Part shown: one piece after another, positions 31,531 to 42,743 of the stretch
Layout of the letters: each line of letters opens with the position of its first letter
Position numbering within the stretch: the stretch's first letter is position 1
NCBI GenBank assembly: GCA_964036315.1
Contig: OZ038487.1
Coordinates: 51,396,719-51,460,718, forward strand
Length of the DNA stretch: 64,000 nucleotides
Origin: Acanthosepion esculentum
Taxonomy: Eukaryota; Mollusca; Cephalopoda; Sepiida; Sepiidae
Reading direction: 5' to 3'
The notes under the pieces: generated by a model
Database searches by the model: none
Seen by the model: the letters and a program-made list of their open reading frames with translations, nothing else
What the model was told of the DNA's origin: nothing
Made by a program: the position numbers and the translations under genes

Positions 31531-31589
31531 AGTAAAGCAAGATTGTATTATTCTCATGAAGATTTTTTAAAGCCCATACTTGATGTAGA

Positions 31590-32262
31590 TGTACCCCGGA
31601 TCTAAACAATCACCTACAGTCTGTACTTAACTGGAATAAGGAATGACTAGTTAATTTTAATGCCTCCAAAATAAAACTGCTCTCCTTTAATTATCTGAGA
31701 GAACCTTTTTTCACCTTCCATCAGCATGGTTGATGCTAACCACCAGGAGGGTGACTCATTGCATCTTCTTGGGCTAACATTTTCTCCTGTCATGATTATA
31801 TTGAGTAAATTCCTAGGTTTGCTGCTAGGAACGTTGGCTCTCTATGTTGTTCTAGACAATCTTTATCTCCAGACTCTGCCTTACATATTTATACGTTTAT
31901 CATTCGTCCATGCTTTGAATACTGTTGCCACATATGGTCTGGTGCTTTTGCTATATATTTAGAGATTCTTGATAAACTCTAAAGAGGAATCTGCAATGTT
32001 ATTGTTCCTGACATGACATCTCGGCTTTTACAGTTGAAATGGTTAGATGTAACCATAAATTCTATGCTGACAGTTTCTTCTCTCACACTTCTTGCTTGTG
32101 AAATATTCTTCCAGATTCTTGTTTTCCAATCAATTTTGATTTTCAACATTTAAATGCAATGTCAACCGTCAATTGTTATCTTATCTTCATAATTCCTGTT
32201 CTTTTATTGTTCTCTCTCCTTAAATGTTTTTTTTTTTCTCATAAATTTTTTTTTTTGAGCAT
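31590..32262 (+). mobile_element. CR1/Jockey-like LINE, RT 3' half
   Basis: Frames in order: VNFNASKIKLLSF (after the catalytic core), a LLGLTFS block at 31760, FVHALNTVATYGL (family form FIRPxxEYxxHIW), then the tail through TSRLLQLKW to 32220. Same family as 1250-1920 and longer than most copies. Frameshifts and stops. Confidence 0.8.
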
Positions 32263-32800
32263 TTCACCCAAGGAAAGGCGGGAGTGCCACTAACATGCAA
32301 GGGGTTATAGAGAGTGAGAGCAAGAGTAAAGAGGCATGTTTGAGGAAAGGATAAAGAGAAAAATGGGGAACAAGATCAAGGCATCAGAAGATGTCGAGTG
32401 ACATTACATTTGAATATTTGAAGATTATATCTATCAGGGAAGCAAGTAAGCGGAAGGGAGTTCCACAGACAGGAAGTGCGAGTGAAGAAACTGTCAGAAT
32501 AGAAGAGACGGCTACATTTAACCATTTTGACAGTGAAAGGGTGGGACTGAGATGCCAACCTAATAGCACACTTAAATTCACACAGTTTGTGAACCAGCAA
32601 AAGTAGCTCATCAGAGCAGTTGCTGTGAAAATACTAGTAGAAAAGTCAGAAGGAAGCTACAGCATGTCTGTGAGAAAGTGACTGTATATGAGGTGCCAGA
32701 TCAGGACTGATCACATTGCATATCCGTATTCTCTCACACTCAGTAAATCTTTGCTTCTTAGTGGCAGTAATGCCTTACTTCAGGTGAAATGATTAAAAAG
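32262..32800 (-). mobile_element. CR1/Jockey-like LINE, 3' end
   Basis: Minus strand: NCVNLSVLLGWHLSPTLSL in one frame and RLASQSHPFTVKMV / FFTRTSCLWNSLPLTCFPDR in the other. Its 3' end meets the 3' end of the plus-strand copy near 32262, so the two form a tail-to-tail pair. Confidence 0.8.
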
Positions 32801-33134
32801 AAAGCCCTAAAAAAATATTAATCTCCATGATAAAATATGGATTTAATTATAGGTTTTTTAAAATATCCTTTAATAGCGATAGGTTTTTCAAAAAATCTGC
32901 TATTAATTATAAAAAATTAAAAATCTGGTAATAATTATAGGTTTATATAAAATCCTGTATCAATTAATTCATAAAAATCTGATATCAATTATAGTTTTTA
33001 AACCTATAACTCAATAATATTTATTGTCCCAAAAGTGGAGCAGCGTGTATTAATGGGTTAACATAATGTCTTGTTATATAATGTTATTTGTTCAACCCAT
33101 TCAAAATTATCTGATGAGTACTGGATAAAATATT
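32801..33134. other. Short direct repeats, otherwise unannotated
   Basis: Four loose copies of ataggttttt...aaatctg between 32840 and 33000. Confidence 0.5.
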
Positions 33135-33205
33135 TTTTGTGGGGAGCCATGACCACCCACGTCCTGAAGGGACACGGCACATGAAAGAATTTTGAAAAAT
33201 AACTC
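33135..33205 (+). mobile_element. RTE-like LINE, terminal 3' fragment
   Basis: gtggggagccatgaccacccacgtcctgaa followed by cacggcacatgaaag; the same end as at 22375 and 58238. Confidence 0.65.
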
Positions 33206-33699
33206 ACCAAAAATTGTCATGACCATGGAATATTTAGAAGAGAATGAGGGTCAGATTATTCTTCAACGCAGAATCAAAAATCATTTCTAACAAAGAATGA
33301 ATTAAAAAGAATATACCCAAATCCCTTTAAGCAGATAAAACCCCAAAACTTACCATCTTACTCAAATGCTGATTACACCTAAAAGCTATATTTTTAAGGT
33401 AATTTCAACTGATCTATCATTCTATGTCACTCGCTAGGTTATGCTAGGAAAGTTTGTTCTAAAAGCAAGCCAGAAGGTTTGGACATTATTACATAAAAAG
33501 AAAAAAAAATTGGCTGAGGAGAAAGCCTTAGAATATAAAGAGATAAAAGCATAAAAGATAAGGACATGGGCCCTAATCCAGAGTCTGTCATAATAATAAC
33601 AGTTATGTCAAAGACAGTATAAAAAAAATGGATCTAAAGAAATTAGTTTCTCTTTTTAAATTGGGATCTTGTAATCATCCTCAAATGTCTGGAATAACA
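33206..33699. other. Unannotated stretch
   Basis: Nothing supported. Confidence 0.5.
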
Positions 33700-34880
33700 G
33701 TTTGATTTTTAGAACAAAGAATGGCGAATGAATTGTGGAAGTCTGATTGGGTGGAAGTGGGAGTCAAGAAGAGTGAAATGTAGAAGGGTCCAATGGAAAA
33801 TAAAGAACTGATAAGAGGTACATGAAAAGATCAAAGGAGCAAAAAACCTGAAAAGGTTAGAGGAAGCAAATAAGGGGAAAAGTTGTGATATATAAAGTAT
33901 AGACAGAGATATTGAGAAAAGAAAGAAAAAAGATGCAAGTAAAGGAACAATATTTGTATATATAAAATATATTGAGAAAAGTAAAGAAAGAAAGAAAGAA
34001 AGAGTTTGGGGAAGCAAATGTGGAAAAATATTGGCATATATAAAATATATTGACAAAAGCAAAAAAAAATGAAAGAAAGAAAGAAACAAGTAAATAAGGA
34101 AAGAAAGAAAGAAAGAAACAAACACAAAAAGTTTGAGGGAAAATATTGGCAAAAGAAAAAGATTAGGGAAAAGTGAAGAAAAAATGTTGTCATATATAAA
34201 ATATATTAAGAAAAGTAGAGGAAAGAAAGAAAGAAAAGTAAACAGAAAAGGGTTTTGGAAACAAATGAGGGGAAAAATGTTTGATAAGAAAGAAAGAAAG
34301 AAAGGAAAGGGTTGTGGAAACGAACAAGGAAAAATATATTAAGAAAGAAAGAAAAAAGGATAGTGGAAGCAATTAGGAAAAATTTGGGATATATATATAT
34401 AATATATTAAATAAATAAAGAAAGAAGAGATATTAACTGATAAAAATGGAAGGAAAGCAAGTCAAGAGACAGAAATATTATGATTAAAGGAAGAATCTAA
34501 GAAATGAAAACTGAAGAAGAAATTAAATAAGAAAGAAATAATAAAATGGCCCTGTCCCATGGCTGAAAAAGCTACATATTTTCACTAATATCAGTGCACT
34601 AGCCCCACTAAAAAAAACAGGATTCTGAATGCTCATTTTCTAGGCAGGCTGGCTCTTTCCAGATAGAAAATTATAGAAATACAATATTTCTGTATTTCCT
34701 CTTTTACTCCTTTCCTGTATAAACTACACATTAACAAAAATTAAATAAAGAAAGAAAATCAAAAGTAAAAAAGAAAGAAAATAAGAAAGATTAAAACAGT
34801 GAGAGAAAGAGAGATAGAATGTGAAGCATAAAGTGTAAAAATAAGGAAAGATAAATTTGGGACAATAGATGAAGAAATCT
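33700..34880. repeat. Purine-rich plus strand with (GAAA)n blocks
   Basis: Long G+A bias with repeated gaaagaaagaaag tracts and a recurring tatataaaatatattgagaaaag module (33958, 34034, 34193 and others; ~80-170 bp spacing). Phe/Ser-rich minus-strand ORFs are by-products. Confidence 0.85.
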
Positions 34881-35581
34881 GTTAAGTTCTTTTGTCTTTC
34901 CAAATATTTTTTTATTTGCTAATCAACTGCATGCTAAGAACTACTCTGTATTTACTTCTATTTTTACAAGGGATTCCACCATTTTTTTTAAAAATAAAAA
35001 TGCACACCATTTTTTTCTTAATGAGAACTATATTTTGATGAAGTTCGAAGAAGAGTATGGATGACGTTTGACAAGATTTGTGTCAACCACAGTGAAGAGA
35101 GGGTCCATGAAAAAGAAAAGGTTATGAAAAATAAGCAGAAAAAATGAAGGCTGATTGAATGGAAGTGTTTACAAAAGATTATACAACATTATTTTTTTTT
35201 AGTTATATGAGAAGACATTTCGAAACATTTCTCCCTTTCCCACATGCATAAAATAAAGTGAAGAGAGAAATTAAGAAAAAGAAACTAAAAATTTTAAAGA
35301 TTAAAAAAACTACAATAGAAATGAAATGAATGGATGCAAAAAAGAAATAAAGTCAAAGATAAAAACTCATAAAATAATTATATTTTTAAATCTATAATTT
35401 TTTCAAATAAACTTTTGTGAGCAAGAGAAACCAATTTTAACTACAAAATAAAAATATTCAGAAAACAACTTACAATACATTGCCTAAATATACCTTATAT
35501 ATGTATACATATATATTTATGTGTGCATATATGTCTGTGTGTATGTATGTGCATATATATGTATATGTATCTATATGCATA

Positions 35582-35593
<12 letters not shown>
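34881..35593. other. Unannotated, purine-leaning stretch
   Basis: No element recognised. Confidence 0.5.
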
Positions 35594-35617
<24 letters not shown>

Positions 35618-35645
35618 GATAAATAGATAGATAGATAGATATATA
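35594..35645. repeat. (TA)n-(GATA)n microsatellite
   Basis: TA array followed by four GATA units, at the tail of the minus-strand SINE. Confidence 0.95.
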
Positions 35646-35912
35646 TGTATCAGTCATTTATGCGCTATGCATGATACACGCGTAGGCGATCATGTATCTT
35701 TTGATACATGACTGATGAAGCAGATCTGCGGTACTAGTTGCCATCCATGGCTATAGAACCCAGTCTGTCCTGCTATCTACCCATAACAGGGGAGAGGAGA
35801 AGAAGAGGATTCATACTACCTTTCCCAACCAATGTAATGGATTTGACTGGAATTTGAACTCGGCTCCGATTCCTCAATCCAAGCTGCTATCCATTACTCC
35901 ACCATGCCTTCT
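35646..35912 (-). mobile_element. tRNA-derived SINE, family S1
   Basis: From 35912 on the minus strand: tggtggagtaatggatagcagc (D-arm/box A), gagttcaaattccag (box B), then a body with aggtagtatgaatcctcttc and a terminal palindrome around gatcatgtatcttttgatac. Other copies: 22580, 43540, 51640, 63684 and a fragment at 60903. Confidence 0.8.
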
Positions 35913-35960
<48 letters not shown>

Positions 35961-36719
35961 GGCAGGATGTGTGTGTGTGTGTGTGTGTGTAACGAATGCA
36001 CGGCCGCAATTTTCGACGGATTTGCACCAAAATTTACATGCATATGCTCCAAGTTAGTGGAAGGCCAAGACTGACTTTGCATTTTCCAACTCCCATCGAT
36101 AGTGGAAATAATCCATTTTTTCATGCTTCTACGGCAGTTTTCATGTAGTTTGTGGCCATTTTCTACTGGCCAGAGTGAGAGCCTATAGCTGGCTGCCACG
36201 AATAGGCAGGAAGATTCTATTAGCCAGCGTGAGAGCCAACAGCTGACTGACATGAATGTTAACTAGCATGCTAGCATGCAAAAAAATCGATAGCTGCATT
36301 CGTCACAAGTGGGAAAAATTTAAATCTGCATGGCACTTTACTCCAATTGGCTCATTCGCTTGCTTAAACTCAACATTGATTCTGATTCCGCAGAACTGGG
36401 TTGGGTGTGAAAAAGTATTTGTAGTTAACATTCTTTTTTCATTCGGTTTTTCCAGTTACGAGTCCTTTTTTAAAGCTGATCGTTTTGTGTTCATTTTGTT
36501 TAGTTGTTTTTTCGTAACAGATTTAATGTTTAGTATAGAGCTTAGAAAAAAATTGCAGTGTGAGATAGACAAGATGTAAGGCATGTAGCAACATCAGCAC
36601 AGCAAAGGGCACTCCTTTAAAGGCAAGGAAGGGCAAAAATATAGTCAAGTGATAGCGATTGCTGTATGAGTCGTATGATTTTTTAATCAAGCACGGGCAA
36701 CGCCGGGACATACTGCTAG
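35913..36719 (+). mobile_element. Non-autonomous Helitron, copy 2
   Basis: Nearly collinear with 12244-12991 (ggcaggatgtgtgtg, acgaatgcacggccgcaat, cccatcgatagtggaaataa, gctgccacgaataggcagg) and ends gctag|T. The 3' hairpin has one mismatch. The 5' end is lost in a (TA)n tract. Carries a short extra segment near 36495 absent from copy 1. The 107-codon ORF at 36256 is not conserved with copy 1. Confidence 0.82.
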
Positions 36720-36728
36720 TATATATAT

Positions 36729-36824
36729 ATATGTACCAGAAAAAATTGTCACCGACAATGGAACTCAATTCACAGGAAGTGAATTTAAGACGTTTTGTAA
36801 GACTCTGGGAATTTGCACTTAAAA
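36729..36824 (+). pseudogene. Integrase fragment in inverted orientation
   Basis: Plus-strand frame VPEKIVTDNGTQFTGSEF is the second catalytic-Asp region of a Ty3/gypsy integrase core. It lies in the opposite orientation to, and abuts, the integrase at 36810-37200, which supplies the first Asp region. The third catalytic residue (Glu) region is absent. Confidence 0.85.
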
Positions 36825-37200
36825 ATTTCAGGCCACTTGGAATAGCTATCCACAACTATCAAGTAGAAATTACCATTCATGGGTCCAGCATAATCTATGT
36901 GGAGTCTGGTCCATGGAACATCTGTTTTTGACCATGGTGTGTATTTTACTGGCGGTGCTTTCGCTGCCATTTGACACCCTCTACAAATTTTAACTACCTG
37001 TTCAGCGTCTTTGTCCATATTTGGCCAATAAATGTAACTCCTCATCAGGGCTTTCATACGTCCAATACCAGGATGCCCCTGATGAAATTCCTTCAAAATC
37101 CGTTTTTGTAGCACAACCGGTATCACGACTCTTCCAGCATATAACAGCACTTCATCACATATTGGATATGCTGGTGAAGAAGTTTTATACTTTTCTGAAG
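36810..37200 (-). pseudogene. Ty3/gypsy integrase, N-terminal part
   Basis: The frame at 36785-37150 shows the HHCC zinc-binding module (FHQGHPG with paired His, CRGCQ cysteines) and the first core Asp in RLHIDYAGPM. Identity with family integrases ends at KWPEIFKCKF, where the sequence inverts. 121 codons versus several hundred in intact elements. Confidence 0.88.
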
Positions 37201-38955
37201 TTACAACTTTTTCATTTTTCTAATAAAAATGTCGTTTTCTGCTTTTAATTTTATTTCATCTAATGTCACCGGTAATTCTTTTACTGTGTTAAACATTACT
37301 TCAACCACTTCATTTTCTGCTTGTAACGACGCTATCACCGTATCTTCTAGCGGTTCCGAAGACGTTGGGATCAGTCTAGATAAACCATCAGCATGGCTTA
37401 ATTTTTTAGATGATAAAAATTCCATTTTGAAATTGTAATTCAACAAAATGGTTCCCCATCGTTGCAAACGGTTTGCCGTATGAGTAGGTATACCCTTCTT
37501 CGAACCATAGATTGAAAGCAGCGGGCGATGGTCGGTCTGCAATATAAACCTTCTTCCATGTATGTACTTATGGAATTTTTTACAAGCATAGATGATAGCT
37601 AAGCTTTCTTTCTCAATTTGAGAGTACTTCTTTTCTGCGGGTAATAATGTCCTTGATGCATGTGCCACTGGCTTCGTATTGCCGTCTTTGAATTTATGCA
37701 GAATTACCGCACCTATTCCGTACTCGCTTGCGTCCGATGCCACTATAATTTCCTGTTTAGGGTCATAATGTGTTAGTGATAATTCCGACGTCAAAATATT
37801 CTTTATTTTGTCAAACGCCTTCTGACACACTTCTGACCATTCCCACTTTGCTCCCTTTTTAAGCATTTTAATTAATGGAGCCGTAAGGCTGCACATATTA
37901 GGAATATATATCCCATAATAGTTAGCAAGTCCTAAGAACGCTTGTAGCGTTACTACATTTTTGGGAGTTGGCATGCTTTTGATCGCTTCTGCCCTCGCCG
38001 GATCTGGTCTTCTTCCATCAGAGTCTATTATCTGCCCCAAAAACTTAATTTCACTCATAAAAAATTCACATTTTTCAGCTCCAAGTTTGAATCCATATTC
38101 TTCAATTTTTTCAAAAACCTGATTAATATGTTCCAAATGTTCATTTCGATCTTTACTTTTTATCAAAATATCATCAAGATATGCAATGGCGAAGTCCAAC
38201 CCTGCCAGCACAGTGTCCATAATTTGCTGAAAAATACTAGGGGATACTTTTAAACCAAAAGGCAGACGGTTTAATTTGTATAAACCCTTGTGTGTATTGA
38301 TAGTCAACAATTTAGAACATTCTTCGTCCACTTTCACTTAGAGATAGGCATCGGATAAATCCAATTTAGAGAATATTTTTCCTCCATTTAAACTTGCAAA
38401 AATGTCTTCTGGTGAAGGCAAAGGATATGTGTGGTCTTTTAAGCAATCATTTAGACCCGTAGAAAAATCAGCACACATCCGAATTTTATTATTCTTAACA
38501 TATACAACAGGGCAGGCCCACTCTGAAAATTCAATGCGTGAAATAACTCCTAAATTTTCAAGCCGTTCCAATTCTTTGTTAATCTGTTCCAAAACACCAA
38601 ATGGCACATTTCTTTTTCGCTTGAAAATAGGTTTTACATTTTCCTTCACTTCAAATTTTGCCTCCGTCTTTTTGCAACATCCAAGACCTTCTGAAAATAC
38701 TTGTGGAAATTTTATTTTCAGATCTTTCACCAAATTTTCTATAACCCGATTTTTACACGGAGAAGAAACATTAATTCTATTGCAAAAAGAATTTATAGGG
38801 AGTTCCCATAAATTAAAAAGTATAATCCAATCTGTTCCAAATAAATTTGAAGCATTTTGTAGCACATGCACTTTAGACTTTAGTGTCTTACCAACAAATG
38901 AAATATTACAAGAAAATTTATCCTTGAAAATGCAATTTTCTTCCAGAAATCCCGC
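37201..38955 (-). pseudogene. Ty3/gypsy reverse transcriptase and RNase H
   Basis: Two frames in phase (38338-38871 and 37201-38337) are separated by one TAA where a Gln codon is usual, directly after the first catalytic-Asp block (KLDLSDAYL). Downstream come RLPFGL, the AYLDDILI catalytic box, then RNase H with VASDAS, KESLAIIYACKKFHKYIHGR and TDHRPL. A frameshift near 38955 cuts the link to the protease. Apart from these breaks the RT-RNase H is well preserved, so the insertion is moderately young. Confidence 0.92.
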
Positions 38956-39180
38956 GAGCCACTTTTTCAGTCTTTTTAAGCAAAGGTTTGCCTATTTTAA
39001 TCCATGTTGCTGTATTAATAATGGAAATATCACTTCCAGTATCTAGCTGTAGTTTAACATTTTTTCCATTAATGTTTACCTGTACGAATTTTCTCTTCTG
39101 TCCCTCAATCTCCTGTCGTGACAACACAATATTCACATTATCTTTTTTCGACTTAAATTTTTTCTTTTGCTTTTACAATG
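38918..39180 (-). pseudogene. Ty3/gypsy aspartic protease
   Basis: Active-site LDTGSD at residues 31-36 of the 39136 frame, preceded by VQVNINGKNV and followed by ISIINTATWIKIG. The frame runs out after a shift near 38955. Confidence 0.85.
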
Positions 39181-39185
39181 AGTAC

Positions 39186-40068
39186 TTATATGGCCTTTAT
39201 TGCCACACGAATAGCAATTTTTGTCGCGAAAAAAACATTCACTTTTAAAATGACCACCACCGCATCCAAACCACGTTGGTTTTTAATGTTTTTATTAACT
39301 ATTCCCGTTTTTGGTCGAATAGCATGGACACGGGATATGTCTTTTTCTTCAATTTGCGTATTGTCATGTTTTAAGTTTTCAATTCTTTGACACTCTTCCG
39401 TAACCTTCTGCAAAGTGATCTCGGAATTTTGTTCGAGTTTTGCCAATATTCGGGACCTTATGTCCTTATCTTTGCTAGAAGTCAAGCCTTGAACAAATAT
39501 CAAACATTTAAATCGATCAATTGAAAGATCATGTAACATAAAACGTTCACACATTCTGTTAACATTTCCAGCATACGTAACAACATCCTCACGCTTTACC
39601 ATATTCAAACACGAGAAACAAGTATGAAACAAACTAACTCGCTCGCCAAAAATACTAGATAAAGTATTAACAGTTTCTTCGAAAGAAATGTCACCAGTTT
39701 TTCTTGGAAGGACAAAATTCGTATACTTATTATTTTCATCTGTACCCAACTTTTGTAAAAGTAAACTCACTTTTTGTTCGTCAGTCCAACCTTCACATTT
39801 TTTTTTCAAATATTATTTCAAATCTTCTGAAATACGCAGGAAATGTTATGCCCTCCTCTGGGTTAAATTTGAACTCAGTAATAGAATTAGCAATACCTTC
39901 GGCCGTGAATGACGAATTTACTGGATTCTTAAGTAAAATCGCTTCATATAAAGCCTTTGTGTCATTTCGCTGCTGCACTTGTAAATCCAATAGTTGTTCC
40001 CGAAACAATTTTTGTTGCTGAATTTGACTTTGCACTAGAGTTTTCGTTAATGCAATCAAATCTTCCAT
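39186..40068 (-). pseudogene. Ty3/gypsy gag with two zinc knuckles
   Basis: Starts at the second ATG (MEDLIALTK) in the 40089 frame. A shift in an A8 tract near 39800 moves to the frame with QKVSLLLQKLGTDENNK and a long helical capsid-like region. A second shift near 39262 moves to the frame with the knuckles at 39175-39262: the first has Trp for its first Cys; the second is intact (C-x2-C-x4-H-x4-C). Gag binds and packages element RNA. Confidence 0.85.
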
Positions 40069-40322
40069 TATGCGTAATAGATTACACAAAACACTTTTCG
40101 AAAACAGTCAAAAAGGGAAAAGCACGTATATATCCACAATAAGCACAAGTCTTACTTCTTTTTGGCACGTTGAAATCCCATTTCTTCGTGAAGAACAAAG
40201 TTCGACGTATTTTGTTTTGTTTTTTTTTTCAGAGCAAGAAAAAAAAATTTATATAGTCCACCTAGAGTTGAAAAATTCTCCACTCAGCGTGATGAACGAA
40301 TCTCTCGTCGCCACTGTTATGA
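40069..40322 (-). promoter_or_regulatory. gypsy leader and presumed primer-binding site
   Basis: Follows the LTR inward. The first bases, tcataacagtggcgacgag (40304-40322, minus), occupy the primer-binding-site position; the tRNA was not assigned. The remainder is A/T-rich leader. Confidence 0.55.
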
Positions 40323-40554
40323 TGTTGATTTGGGGTTAGTAGAGACAAACGCCAAATAACACGTAACAATAAAAAGGGTTTTAATAGGTTGGTAAAAAGG
40401 TACAGAAATCACCTGAGTAGTCAATAACTAGCTCAGCCAAGAACTTCTCTGTCTCCCTCTCTCTCTCATGTCAACTGACATGCCACTATTTAAAGTCTTT
40501 GTTCACAGACGCAGACAAGTTCATCTTCAAGAGGGGTGGTAGGTTTCCGACACA
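40323..40554 (-). repeat. 5' LTR of the gypsy element (232 bp)
   Basis: Minus strand begins TGTGTCGGAAACC and ends CAAATCAACA (TG...CA). A TATA-like tttaaata lies at 40488-40495, and an attaaa at 40380-40385 could be a poly(A) signal. No partner LTR in the window, so age cannot be estimated from LTR divergence. Confidence 0.8.
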
Positions 40555-40843
40555 ACAAAAGCTATTATTAATAAGTGTTTGTTTTATATCCTTTAGTTCA
40601 CTGTAAAAAATCTGTTTATTTTGGAAACGTTTTTGAAGTTGAAGTATTTCATCTGTATTATTAAATAAATAATTCTGTCCTTAAATTCTCGTATGAACTC
40701 AATACTAATAATAACATTACCTTCCTTGACATATTGATAAGCACACATAATAACAAATTTACTATTTCGTCATACAAAAAACCTACCAGCATAAATTCAT
40801 GTAGACTTAACTACATTAAATATATTAAATATATATGAATAAT

Positions 40844-40852
<9 letters not shown>
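40555..40852. other. Unannotated flank of the gypsy insertion
   Basis: AT-rich; no feature seen. Confidence 0.5.

Positions 40853-40894
<42 letters not shown>
40853..40894. repeat. (TA)n microsatellite
   Basis: TA array before R2. Confidence 0.96.
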
Positions 40895-40897
<3 letters not shown>

Positions 40898-40931
40898 TAT
40901 GCATGTATATATATATATGTGCAGGTATGCA

Positions 40932-41748
40932 GAAAAATAGGAAAGAACACGTTAGGTAAATAATCCGGAGTTCCTTAGTATTTTTGCTTTTATTTTTAAA
41001 AAGACAGTGCTCCATACAGAAGTAGAGCTTATATTATAATTTTTTTTTTAAATATGATTCCTTCGCTACATAAGAGTTCTCATGTTTCAAAAGTGAGAGC
41101 CGAGACCCCTAATATAATTTTTGAAATTAAGTTGAATTAAGGTGTCTGGTCACGCTTCCTCGTCAAGCGAGAATTTGGGAATAAGCTATCTTGTGGTTAG
41201 CGCGTGTTTATAAGTATGATCTCTTGCAACATTAGCTACTATGGAAACGGCTAGGGTCGGCTATATTGGTTAGGTGGTCTAAAAGTTAAGAATTAATTTT
41301 TATCTACAGACCAGTCATCTTCGAAAAGTTTATGTCAGGTTAGATTAGGGTGCCTATTTCAAGTCTGATAGTACCAGTTGCCGTCTTGTTGGTCTAAAGG
41401 CATTTTATGGCCTTGCCGCAGGTCGTTAAGTATCGAGAGGATGCTGTTTCATTATTAGCTGTCTATTAATCTGTTTATTTATTTGTTTATTCAAATGGCT
41501 ATTTTTATTTTATTTTTATTTTTTTACAAACGTGCTGAAATGGATTAGAATTTGTTTTTTTTTTTTTTGCGACTCCACAAAGGGTTTTTCTATTTAATGA
41601 TTGGGCTGAGCTTTTAAGGCTTTTATTAAACTATAGAATTTATTTGTTTATATTTTTTTATTAATTATTTAATGCGAAAATTTGTTGATGTCGGCAAAAA
41701 ACCGTTAACTCCTGTCTATGGTTTAATAATTTTTCATTATTTAGAAAC

Positions 41749-41755
<7 letters not shown>
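40932..41755 (+). repeat. Dispersed repeat family R2, youngest-looking copy
   Basis: Very similar to 18362-18960 from gaaagaacacgttaggta through gcgaaaatttgttgatgtcgg. It has an extra segment at ~41340-41450 (gtctgatagtaccagttgcc) not in the other copies. Ends in (TA)n at 41755-41809. Confidence 0.75.

Positions 41756-41809
<54 letters not shown>
41755..41809. repeat. (TA)n microsatellite
   Basis: ~27 TA units at the R2 end. Confidence 0.97.
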
Positions 41810-41812
<3 letters not shown>

Positions 41813-42084
41813 CCACTAAAATTCTTATTTAACAACAGTATGTTTTTAAGCAATCTCAGTTATTATCATCTTGGCATGAAGCAGTTTATCCAGAGACTTT
41901 GGTCATTGGTCTCTTATACATAATACTGAATTTACAAGTATACAAACATCCTGTCAAAAGTTACATTGTATGTAGGTGGAGTGTTTGTAAGGATGTAAGT
42001 TTACAAGCAGTGTAGATAACCTTTTTTTTGTTATCATTATTATTATGATGATGATATAATGACAATGACCATGATGAGTTGACT

Positions 42085-42570
42085 TCACAACCAAAGCTTT
42101 TAGAGTTTATCTGGTTAGGTTGGTTAACCCTAGACTTGAACAGGTTAGGATTGTAGTGATTGGGAAAACATCCTCTTAGTACTCGGTTCTACAGAGTAGT
42201 GATTCACAGGAAGAAGCTGCTTAAGTGGAACCAGGGGGAATACAGAGAGAATGATAGAGGTTCACAACAATGTATGTAGGATGGTGGATCCTAGCCATGA
42301 AGGAACTAAGGAATGTAGTTTATCTGAACACTTTCCATATAGGTATCGATAAACCTGTGAGAGGCTTGTTACATCTTGTTTGTGAGAGAGGGGTTGCAGG
42401 GTGGAAAATAATTCATCACCCACAAGGACGCGGAGATGCTTTTGTACTCTGTCAAGATTAGAAAGTGAGGACTGAGCAGCTTATGCTCAAATATGACAGC
42501 AGTACTCCATTTTAGGCCTGATCTGGCTCTTGTCAAGGTTGAGGATTCAGGTATTTGCTTGAGCGGCACA
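42085..42570 (-). mobile_element. CR1/Jockey-like LINE, RT 3' region
   Basis: The minus-strand frame SGLKWSTAVIFEHKLLSPHF...ILTEYKS corresponds to the IRPxxEYCxHIW block and the following helix. Parallels 57685-58235 (gaatgtagtttacctgaaca, ggtggaaaataatt). Strongly decayed. Confidence 0.6.
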
Positions 42571-42714
42571 GGTTACAAACTATCTTTCTTTCTGCTTTAA
42601 CATGAGTTCCACTAGAAGTCTTCATTTCTTTTTAGGTCCAGTAGTTTCTCAAGGCACATGGCCTACCTGTAAGAACATCCATTCACCATGACTGGTGGTA
42701 ATTCAGGGTCTGAT

Positions 42715-42743
42715 TGATGATGATGATGATGATGATGATGATA
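42715..42743. repeat. (GAT)n microsatellite
   Basis: About nine GAT units. Confidence 0.93.

Larger units (their letters stand above)
36729..40554 (-). mobile_element. Ty3/gypsy LTR retrotransposon, 5' part, decayed and rearranged
   Basis: Order on the minus strand: LTR (40323-40554), leader, gag, zinc knuckles, protease, reverse transcriptase, RNase H, N-terminal integrase. The element then stops at an inverted junction (~36806-36818), beyond which a further integrase piece lies on the plus strand. No 3' LTR. At least three frameshifts and one in-frame stop make it non-coding today. Confidence 0.92.

Noticed and set aside
33709..34193. Phe-rich 120-147-residue minus-strand ORFs resembling membrane proteins
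   Set aside because: They read the complement of GAAA-type purine repeats; overlapping frames are equally open, as expected from low complexity.
35700..35735. CTGATGA followed by GCAG/CTGC in SINE S1, resembling a hammerhead
   Set aside because: The stem is followed by GGTAC rather than GAAA, and other S1 copies vary freely at these bases. No stem III or cleavage site.
36256..36579. 107-codon ORF inside Helitron copy 2
   Set aside because: Not open in copy 1, which has indels across the same region; no Rep or helicase motif.
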